This document shows positions 41,617 through 48,300 of a stretch of 50,593 nucleotides of DNA, piece after piece. The translations under genes were made by a program, and so were the position numbers. The notes under the pieces are model-generated. The model worked only from the letters and a program-made list of their open reading frames with translations. It made no database searches and was not told where the DNA came from. The stretch covers positions 1 to 50,593 of the forward strand of contig JBPOJN010000017.1 in NCBI GenBank assembly GCA_052033505.1. Direction: 5' to 3'. This DNA comes from JBPOJN01 sp052033505 (GTDB lineage: Bacteria > UBA10199 > JACPAL01 > GCA-016699445). The stretch's first letter is position 1. Each line of letters begins with the position of its first letter.

Positions 41617-42390
41617 ATGCAAGACTCGCTCGAAATAAACGGAACCGAATTCAAAAGCCGCTTGCTTCTCGGCACGGGAAAATTTCCGTCTCAAGAAACG
41701 ATGCAAAAATCCATCGAAGCATCCCAACCCGCCATGGTCACCGTAGCCTTGCGCCGTGTCGATCTGGCGCGGCGCGAAGGCGACATTCTGCAATTCATTG
41801 ACCGCTCGCGGACGATTTTGCTGCCGAACACCTCCGGCGCGCGTAATGCAAAAGAAGCGATCCTGCTTGCTCATCTTGCGCGCGAGAGCGGTCTTGGGCC
41901 TTGGCTCAAGCTCGAAGTGATTCCGGATCCGCGCTACCTGATGCCCGACCCGATCGAGACGCTGAAGGCCGCTGAGATTTTGGTCAAAGAAGGTTTTTTC
42001 GTTCTTCCCTACATCCAAGCCGACCCAATCCTGGCGAAGTACTTGGCCGAGATCGGCTGCCCCGCTGTCATGCCACTTGCGGCGCCGATCGGCTCGAATC
42101 GCGGGCTCCAAATGCGTGAGACTTTGCGGATCATCATTGAACAGGCAACCGTCCCGATCATCGTCGACGCCGGCCTTGGCGCGCCGTCGCACGCGTGTGA
42201 AGCTCTGGAAATGGGAGCGGACGCGGTCTTGGTCAATACGGCGATCGCGACCGCCGGAGACCCAGTCGCGATGGCTCTCGCCTTTTCGGATGCCGTGATC
42301 GCGGGCCGACGGGCTTTTCTCGCGGGCAAAGCTCCAGAACAAACCGCAGCCTCAGCCTCCAGCCCCCTGCAAGGAATAGTTCATGCGTAA
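41617..42390 (+). CDS. thiG: Thiazole synthase
   Basis: ThiG forms the thiazole phosphate from deoxyxylulose phosphate, dehydroglycine and ThiS-bound sulfur. The 257-residue TIM barrel shows SRLLLGTGKFPS, TVALRRVDL, LLPNTSGARNAKEA, KLEVIPDPRYLMPDP and ADAVLVNTAIATAGDP. The ATG directly follows the thiS stop, with GGAGG five bases before it. It overlaps thiH by 8 nt. Confidence 0.96.
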   Translation: MQDSLEINGTEFKSRLLLGTGKFPSQETMQKSIEASQPAMVTVALRRVDLARREGDILQFIDRSRTILLPNTSGARNAKEAILLAHLARESGLGPWLKLEVIPDPRYLMPDPIETLKAAEILVKEGFFVLPYIQADPILAKYLAEIGCPAVMPLAAPIGSNRGLQMRETLRIIIEQATVPIIVDAGLGAPSHACEALEMGADAVLVNTAIATAGDPVAMALAFSDAVIAGRRAFLAGKAPEQTAASASSPLQGIVHA

Positions 42391-43366
42391 GGAAGAATTT
42401 TTTAAAATCTTGGAAACGGCACCCTCTCTGGAAAACGAAGCGAAGCACGCGACCACCCAACGCTTCGGGCGTGTGATCCAGCTTTTCGCACCCGTGTATC
42501 TTTCCAACGAATGCGTCGACACCTGCACCTATTGCGGCTTCAGCTTTCAGAACAAAATCCCGCGGCGAACCCTGACCGTCACGGAGACAGTCAAAGAAAC
42601 CGAATTTTTGATCGCACAAGGATTCCGACATATCCTGTATGTCGCCGGAGAACATCCCATCCACGTCTCTCCGAATTATTTGAAAGAAGTCATCGCGGCG
42701 GTCCGCCCGCGTCTCGCATCTATTTCGATCGAAGTTGCCCCGTTTTCGACGGAAGTTTATAAAGACTTGATCACCGCCGGGCTGGACGGCGTCGTCCTCT
42801 ATCAAGAGACTTACGATCGTGCGCGCTATGCGGAGTCTCACCTGGCAGGGCCAAAGAAAAACTACGAACGTCGTTTGGCGGCCGCGGAGGAAACCCTTTC
42901 ATCGGGAATCGCGCATTTCGGCATGGGAATCCTTTTAGGCTTGAGCGATTGGCGCGAGGACGCCTTTGCGCTCGTCCAGCATTTGGAAAGTTTGCGCAAA
43001 AAATACTGGCGTACGGAATTCACGGTCAGCCTGCCACGCTTGAAGGCTTGCGCATCTTCTTACGACGTCCCGCATCCGGTATCCGATGAGGATTTTTTAA
43101 GACTCGTCATTGCACTACGCATTTTATTGCCCGAAGTCGGTCTGGTGCTTTCGACCCGCGAACCAGCGCCTCTGCGCGACCGGCTCTTAGAACTCGGAGT
43201 CACGCGTGTCAGCGCAGGATCGCGCACGGAACCCGGTGGTTATCTCGAGCCCGAAGAAGCCTTGAAACAATTCGAAAACGAAGACCGACGCACGCCCTCG
43301 GAGGTCGCGAGTGCGATCCGCGCCAAAGGCCTCGAACCGGTTTGGAAGGATTGGGAGAAATTATGA
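42383..43366 (+). CDS. thiH: Tyrosine lyase ThiH (radical SAM)
   Basis: ThiH cleaves tyrosine to give dehydroglycine for ThiG, so this organism uses the anaerobic-type route rather than the glycine oxidase ThiO. The 327-residue protein has the radical SAM cysteines Cys44, Cys48 and Cys51 (ECVDTCTYCGFSF), GEHPIHVSPNYL, GLDGVVLYQETYD and LPRLKAC. It is coupled to thiG by an 8-nt overlap and to thiC by ATGA. Confidence 0.95.
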   Translation: MRKEEFFKILETAPSLENEAKHATTQRFGRVIQLFAPVYLSNECVDTCTYCGFSFQNKIPRRTLTVTETVKETEFLIAQGFRHILYVAGEHPIHVSPNYLKEVIAAVRPRLASISIEVAPFSTEVYKDLITAGLDGVVLYQETYDRARYAESHLAGPKKNYERRLAAAEETLSSGIAHFGMGILLGLSDWREDAFALVQHLESLRKKYWRTEFTVSLPRLKACASSYDVPHPVSDEDFLRLVIALRILLPEVGLVLSTREPAPLRDRLLELGVTRVSAGSRTEPGGYLEPEEALKQFENEDRRTPSEVASAIRAKGLEPVWKDWEKL

Positions 43367-44850
43367 AAGTCTATGAAGAGAAAAAAAACATGCGCGTTCC
43401 CTTCCGTGAGATTCCTCTCTCCGGCGGCAACGCACCTTTCCGCACCTATGACACGTCCGGCGCGCATTCCGATCCCAGTGCGACCATTGATTTGAGCCTA
43501 GGCCTCCCGAAGATCCGCTCTTCCTGGATCCAAAAGCGCTTAGGCGACACGAACAAAAGCCAAATGCACTACGCGCGCAAAGGCGTAATAACCGAAGAAA
43601 TGGAATTCGCGGCCTTACGTGAAGGCCTTTCTCCCGAATACGTGCGCGACGAAATCGCCCGTGGCCGCGCGATTATCCCGGCGAACGTCAACCATCCTGA
43701 ACTCGAGCCCATGATCATCGGCCGGAATTTCCTGGTTAAAATCAACGCGAACATCGGCAACTCCGCGGTGCTTTCGAGCATCGAAGACGAGGTCGAAAAA
43801 TTGGTTTGGGCCACACGTTGGGGTGCCGACACCGTCATGGATCTCTCGACCGGAAAGAACATCCACGAAACGCGCGAATGGATCCTGCGCAATAGCCCCG
43901 TCCCGATCGGCACCGTTCCGATTTATCAGGCTTTGGAAAAAGTCGGGGGCCGTCCCGAGGAATTGACTTGGGAAAGTTACCGCCAGACTTTGATCGAACA
44001 AGCAGAACAAGGCGTCGATTACTTCACCATCCATGCGGGCGTCCTGAAGGATTACGTTCCGCTGACGATGAAACGCCTCACCGGCATCGTCTCGCGCGGT
44101 GGAGCGATCCTAGCCAAATGGTGCGTGACGCATGGGAAAGAAAACTTCCTCTACACGCATTTCGAAGAGATCTGCGAGATCATGAAAGCTTACGACGTGA
44201 GTTTTTCGCTAGGCGACGGCCTGCGCCCTGGATCCATCCATGACGCCAACGACGCCGCGCAGTTCGCCGAACTCAAGACTTTAGGAGAATTGACCCAAAT
44301 AGCCTGGAAACACGATATCCAGACCATGATCGAAGGCCCGGGCCACGTGCCGATGCATTTGATCCAAGAGAACATGGATAAGCAGTTGAAGGAATGCTCC
44401 GAAGCGCCCTTCTACACCCTAGGTCCTCTTACGACTGATATCGCACCAGGCTACGACCACATCACCTCCGCCATCGGCGCCGCGATGATCGGCCGCGCCG
44501 GCTGCGCGCTGCTGTGTTACGTCACGCCAAAGGAGCACTTGGGCCTGCCCAACAAAGATGACGTTAAAGCCGGCGTCATCGCCTACAAGATCGCCGCCCA
44601 CGCCGCCGATCTGGCGAAAGGCCACCCGCGCGCGAAAGAGCGAGATTACGCCCTGTCGAAAGCGAGATTCGAATTCCGCTGGGAAGACCAATTCAACCTA
44701 AGCCTCGACCCTCCCACGGCCAAAGCCTTCCACGACGAAACCCTCCCCGCCGACGGCGCCAAACGCGCGCATTTTTGCTCGATGTGCGGACCGAGCTTTT
44801 GTTCGATGAGAATTTCGGAGGACGTGCAGAAAGAAAAATTAAGCGCATAA
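43363..44850 (+). CDS. thiC: Phosphomethylpyrimidine synthase
   Basis: ThiC makes the pyrimidine moiety of thiamine from AIR, an intermediate shared with purine synthesis. The 495-residue protein has the QMHYARKGVITEEMEF segment, IPANVNHPELEP, LGDGLRPGS, EGPGHVPMH, and the C-terminal iron-sulfur motif CSMCGPSFC. The upstream ATG 43342 lies in thiH and adds 7 residues; ATG 43363 overlaps the thiH stop and is chosen. It is the last gene of the riboswitch-controlled operon, which lacks thiE and thiD here. Confidence 0.97.
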   Translation: MKVYEEKKNMRVPFREIPLSGGNAPFRTYDTSGAHSDPSATIDLSLGLPKIRSSWIQKRLGDTNKSQMHYARKGVITEEMEFAALREGLSPEYVRDEIARGRAIIPANVNHPELEPMIIGRNFLVKINANIGNSAVLSSIEDEVEKLVWATRWGADTVMDLSTGKNIHETREWILRNSPVPIGTVPIYQALEKVGGRPEELTWESYRQTLIEQAEQGVDYFTIHAGVLKDYVPLTMKRLTGIVSRGGAILAKWCVTHGKENFLYTHFEEICEIMKAYDVSFSLGDGLRPGSIHDANDAAQFAELKTLGELTQIAWKHDIQTMIEGPGHVPMHLIQENMDKQLKECSEAPFYTLGPLTTDIAPGYDHITSAIGAAMIGRAGCALLCYVTPKEHLGLPNKDDVKAGVIAYKIAAHAADLAKGHPRAKERDYALSKARFEFRWEDQFNLSLDPPTAKAFHDETLPADGAKRAHFCSMCGPSFCSMRISEDVQKEKLSA

Positions 44851-44887
44851 AAAAGCCCCCTGCACCATTTGGCACAGAGGGCTTTTT
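44848..44887. terminator. Bidirectional intrinsic terminator after thiC
   Basis: AAAAAAGCCC and GGGCTTTTT arms enclose an inner CTG/CAG pairing and an ATTT-containing loop. T runs (or A runs, read the other way) flank both sides, so it can end both the thi operon and the convergent small secreted protein gene. Confidence 0.85.
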
Positions 44888-44908
44888 AAAATTCATGAAA
44901 ATCGCGGA

Positions 44909-45385
44909 TTAACGAATCTTAACCGAGAATTCCAAGGTATCACCCGGCACGTAGTTGGTGCGCCAATCCCACCAGCTGACGCGTTTGATGAGCTCGGTTT
45001 CAAGCAAGGCACTGCGCTGGTTTCCCAGATCTCTGTTCTTCTTGTCATTCCCTTGTCCGATTTTGACAAAAATATCGACATCGTTCGAGAAGCCGCTCTT
45101 TTCAGCGATTGTCTTCTGCTTCTTTAAAGTATTGAGAATGTCATCGAGATTACAAGTTGCCTTTGTGGACTTGGGAACAAAGCTGCAATTTTTCGCGGCT
45201 AAGTTCTTATTGATGTCGCTTTCGACGGCGCCTTTCGCTCCCGAGTGCGCGACGTCGACGGCGGCGTTGCCTATCTTTCCTCCGATACCTCCGCCCAAAT
45301 TAAGAGCGGATACTGTTCCGGCCGTCAGAAGCATCATGGCTCCCATCATAGCTCCGACGACGATCGTGGTTTTGGTTACTTTCAT
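44909..45385 (-). CDS. Small secreted protein of unknown family
   Basis: The 158-residue protein has a clear signal peptide (VGAMMGAMMLLTAGTVSA, cleavage near residue 27), a glycine-rich start (LNLGGGIGGKIG) and two cysteines in the middle (NCSFVPKSTKATCNL) that may form a disulfide. The end, with NRDLGNQRSALLETEL, resembles the peptidoglycan-binding helix of OmpA-like domains but is too short and divergent to call. An AAAGGAGA site supports the ATG. It has its own promoter and shares a terminator with thiC. Confidence 0.7.
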   Translation of the reverse strand: MKVTKTTIVVGAMMGAMMLLTAGTVSALNLGGGIGGKIGNAAVDVAHSGAKGAVESDINKNLAAKNCSFVPKSTKATCNLDDILNTLKKQKTIAEKSGFSNDVDIFVKIGQGNDKKNRDLGNQRSALLETELIKRVSWWDWRTNYVPGDTLEFSVKIR

Positions 45386-45424
45386 ATGTTGATTCTCCTT
45401 TATATGTGGATATTTCGGAGAAGC

Positions 45425-45453
45425 GTGCTAGCTTAAATTTCTTTAAAAGACAA
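45425..45453 (-). promoter_or_regulatory. Promoter of the small secreted protein gene
   Basis: TTGTCT (45448-45453), 17-nt spacer and TAGCAC (45425-45430) on the minus strand, with about 33 nt of leader including AAAGGAGA. The -10 box starts TAGC, as in two of the leaderless-type promoters of this window. Confidence 0.4.
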
Positions 45454-45476
45454 GAAAGACATAAACACGGGGCCCT

Positions 45477-46535
45477 ATGTCTAAAAGAAAAGAGAAGGAA
45501 AGCAAAACTTCCCGCCCGGTCGTCGCTTTAACCGGTACCGCAGGATTCGTCGGGAGTTCTTTGCTTCGTGAACTCGAAAAAGACGATCGTTACGAAAAAA
45601 TCATCGCATTCGACTTAAGACGCCCCCCTCTCGATACCAAAAAGACGAAATTTTACCGCTTCGATCTGACTGAAACCTTAGCCGATTCCAAGCTCCTGGA
45701 AATTTTCGAGAAAGAAGGCGTCGATACGGTCGTGCACGCGGCGTTTCCGATTTCACCGCCCCGCGATCTATCTTGGGCCCATGAATTGGTTTCCGTCGGT
45801 ACGATGTACGTGCTCGACGCCTGCGCCTCGAAAAAAATCAAAAAGCTGGTCGTCGCTTCCACGACCGAAGTCTACGGCGCCCATGCCACGAATCCGAATT
45901 TTTTGACGGAAGAACATCCTCTTCGCGGAGGTTTTAAGAGCCGCTTCCTTCGCGACAAGATCGACGCCGAGATCCAGGTACAGAAATTCGCCAAGAAAAA
46001 TCCGGGGACGCTCGTGACGATCCTGCGCCCTTGCTCGATCGCAGGACCGAACGTCAAAAATTACAAAACGACTTTCCTGGAACAACCCGCGGTATTGACC
46101 GTCATGGGCTACGATCCTCTTTTTCAGCTCGTCCACGAAGAGGATGTGATCCGCGCTTTTAAAATGTCCCTGGAGAAAGACATGCCGGGTATTTTTAACA
46201 TCGTCGGCGAAGGGCTCCTGCCTCTCTCGAAGATCTTAAGCTTAAGCGGCAAAATCCCTGTCCCCGTGCCTGCCCCGCTTCTTTATCCGGCCGTGCAATT
46301 GCTCTGGTACGCAAATATCTTATTCGCGCCCGCCTCCCGTTTGGATTTCTTGAAATATCTTTCGGTCGCGGACGGAGAAAAAGCAAAAAAAGCCGGTTTC
46401 CGCCCGAAATATTCCACAAAAGACGCGCTCCTCTCTTTCATCGGCGCTCAAAGACTGAGAGAAATTCATTTAGATACGCAGGAAAATCATACCCACTTTA
46501 AAGACAGCTTAAAAGAAACCATGGCAGCGTTATGA
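45477..46535 (+). CDS. Extended SDR / NAD-dependent epimerase-like protein
   Basis: The 352-residue protein has the nucleotide-binding GTAGFVGSSLL (20-30), DTVVHAAF, VVASTTEVYG and RPCSIAGPN of extended short-chain dehydrogenases. The usual YxxxK catalytic pair reads FLRDK (157-161), so the tyrosine is a phenylalanine and ordinary redox or epimerase chemistry is doubtful. It overlaps the acyltransferase gene by 4 nt (ATGA), and such pairs are seen in myxobacterial and actinobacterial genomes. A role in making a surface or storage lipid is an inference. There is no ribosome site before the ATG; a weak CATAAA box is 11 nt upstream. Confidence 0.83.
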   Translation: MSKRKEKESKTSRPVVALTGTAGFVGSSLLRELEKDDRYEKIIAFDLRRPPLDTKKTKFYRFDLTETLADSKLLEIFEKEGVDTVVHAAFPISPPRDLSWAHELVSVGTMYVLDACASKKIKKLVVASTTEVYGAHATNPNFLTEEHPLRGGFKSRFLRDKIDAEIQVQKFAKKNPGTLVTILRPCSIAGPNVKNYKTTFLEQPAVLTVMGYDPLFQLVHEEDVIRAFKMSLEKDMPGIFNIVGEGLLPLSKILSLSGKIPVPVPAPLLYPAVQLLWYANILFAPASRLDFLKYLSVADGEKAKKAGFRPKYSTKDALLSFIGAQRLREIHLDTQENHTHFKDSLKETMAAL

Positions 46536-47773
46536 CCAACGGAAATTCCAGAGGAACTAAGAAAGAGACGACAAATATTCACTACCTCAAAAGCGTTCCC
46601 GCGCCTGCAGCCACGAATAAAGACACCGCGAGAACAGCTTCCCTTTCTATGGAGGAAGTTGAATCCAAAAAAGACTCTCAATTCACCGATCTCATGGCCG
46701 GACTCGAAAAAAGGATGGATCGGATCGAGAATGAATTCCGCGGTGCTGTGGCGGAAATGAAGAAAGGTCGGCCCCAACAGCAAGCGTCCGACTTCTCCTC
46801 TCTGGTCAAAAACCTCGAGGACCATATCCAAACAATGTCGGATGACCTCAAGAATAATTTGTCACCGAAAGGCTCTCGCCAATTGATCGTTTTTTTAGAA
46901 CTTTTGAAGCGAATGAAGCGCGCCGTTGACCCAGCAGTGTACAAAGACATTTTGAAAAGCCTGTGGTTCGGCCCATCCCAAAAATCAGAAGATAATTACG
47001 AAGTCGATGAATTCGGCATGGATCCGGCTTTCGTGAAACAGGTAAAACCTTTTTTTGACTTCCTTTATTATAATTATTGGCGCGTTTCCGTCGAAGGACT
47101 GCAGCACATTCCGAGTGAAGGCGGAGGACTCATCGTCGCCAACCACTCCGGCACATTGCCCTATGACGGTTCGATGATCGGAGCCGCGGTGGCGAACGAG
47201 CATCCTTCGCGCCGCGACGTGCGTTTCTTGGTCGAAGACTTCGTGTATCACTTTCCTTTTTTAGGGACGTTCATGTACCGCATCGGCGGCGTGCGCGCCT
47301 GTCAGGAAAACGCCGAAAGACTTCTCACGCGCGGCCATCTCGTGACGGTTTTTCCCGAAGGCGTCAAAGGCATCGGCAAGCTGTACAAGGAACGCTATCG
47401 CCTTCAACGTTTCGGACGTGGCGGCTTCATCAAGCTCGCCTTACGCACGCGCTCGCCGATCATCCCCACCGCCGTCATCGGCGCCGAGGAAATTCATCCG
47501 CTTCTGTATAAATCAACGATTCTGGCCCGGCCTTTTGGTATTCCTTACATTCCTCTGACGCCCACGCTTCCACTACTGGGACCGGCAGGCTTGCTACCCT
47601 TGCCTTCGAAATGGACCATTGTTTTCGACGAACCGATCGCTTTGACGGAATACGGCCCGGAGGCTGCGGAAGATCAATTGCTCGTCAATAAACTCTCGGA
47701 AATGGTCCGTGGGCGCATTCAGAACTTGGTCACAGAGGCGCTAAAAAAACGCCGCTCCGTTTGGTTCGGGTAA
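46532..47773 (+). CDS. Lysophospholipid acyltransferase-like (PlsC family) protein
   Basis: The 413-residue protein has an N-terminal helical, probably coiled-coil region (~42-105) and a C-terminal acyltransferase domain (~185-400). Its catalytic site reads VANHSGTLPYDG (His205, Asp212), an HX6D spacing instead of the HX4D of standard PlsC enzymes, but it is a known variant. The phosphate site VTVFPEGVKGIG and PIIPTAVIGAEEIHP are present. It likely transfers an acyl chain to a lipid or glycerol phosphate at the inner membrane. It is coupled to the SDR gene by ATGA and followed after 7 nt by a small membrane protein gene. Confidence 0.87.
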   Translation: MTNGNSRGTKKETTNIHYLKSVPAPAATNKDTARTASLSMEEVESKKDSQFTDLMAGLEKRMDRIENEFRGAVAEMKKGRPQQQASDFSSLVKNLEDHIQTMSDDLKNNLSPKGSRQLIVFLELLKRMKRAVDPAVYKDILKSLWFGPSQKSEDNYEVDEFGMDPAFVKQVKPFFDFLYYNYWRVSVEGLQHIPSEGGGLIVANHSGTLPYDGSMIGAAVANEHPSRRDVRFLVEDFVYHFPFLGTFMYRIGGVRACQENAERLLTRGHLVTVFPEGVKGIGKLYKERYRLQRFGRGGFIKLALRTRSPIIPTAVIGAEEIHPLLYKSTILARPFGIPYIPLTPTLPLLGPAGLLPLPSKWTIVFDEPIALTEYGPEAAEDQLLVNKLSEMVRGRIQNLVTEALKKRRSVWFG

Positions 47774-47780
47774 ATTTATC

Positions 47781-48137
47781 ATGAAACACTATAATATATT
47801 GGCTTTTGCCATCATTGCGGTCGGTCTTCTTGCGACCTTATTCCTCAGCAATCATGCCTCGAGCTTACGCCAGGCACGCCTTACCGATCACAAAAAGCTA
47901 TGGCTGTCCGATGCGAACGACAGGGTTGGCGGCCAGCTGGAAAAACAGTTGGAGCAATGGGGCGCGATTGCGGCCCTTGTCTTCGGGGCGCTCGGCTTTT
48001 TCTTCGCTTGGCGCGGCCCTCTACCGGATCCTAGATCTTTTGCGAATTATGCCGTCTTGGCCTTAGGCCTTCTTACCCTCATCGGCTCTGCAGGCTGGCT
48101 GCTGCTAGAACGCATCGCTCCCTTATTTCGCATGTAG
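47781..48137 (+). CDS. Small membrane protein of unknown family
   Basis: The 118-residue protein has three likely membrane helices (ILAFAIIAVGLLATLFLS; WGAIAALVFGALGFFFAW; YAVLALGLLTLIGSAGWLLL) with a charged loop after the first. It starts 7 nt after the acyltransferase gene with little ribosome site, so it depends on translation of that gene. I recognise no family; a helper to the acyltransferase/SDR pair is possible. Confidence 0.6.
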   Translation: MKHYNILAFAIIAVGLLATLFLSNHASSLRQARLTDHKKLWLSDANDRVGGQLEKQLEQWGAIAALVFGALGFFFAWRGPLPDPRSFANYAVLALGLLTLIGSAGWLLLERIAPLFRM

Positions 48138-48221
48138 CGTCTTATCATTTTTTCAAAAAAGTAACACTCTTATATCTATTTAAAAAATAAGGGTAATATA
48201 AAATTAAGATTTATTTTTTAT

Positions 48222-48234
48222 CAAAATATTTGCA
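48222..48234. promoter_or_regulatory. Copy of a 13-nt palindrome core upstream of the CSLREA gene
   Basis: CAAAATATTTGCA repeats the core of the palindrome at 26690-26704. It sits in the 163-nt AT-rich gap before ATG 48301. A weak promoter-like pair, TTGCAT and GACAAT 17 nt apart, begins at its end. Confidence 0.25.
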
Positions 48235-48300
48235 TTTTTCTCGCTAAAGATGGACAATTTCTCTCCGTGGGTAGCAAACCGCATTCCCTAGGAGAAACTC

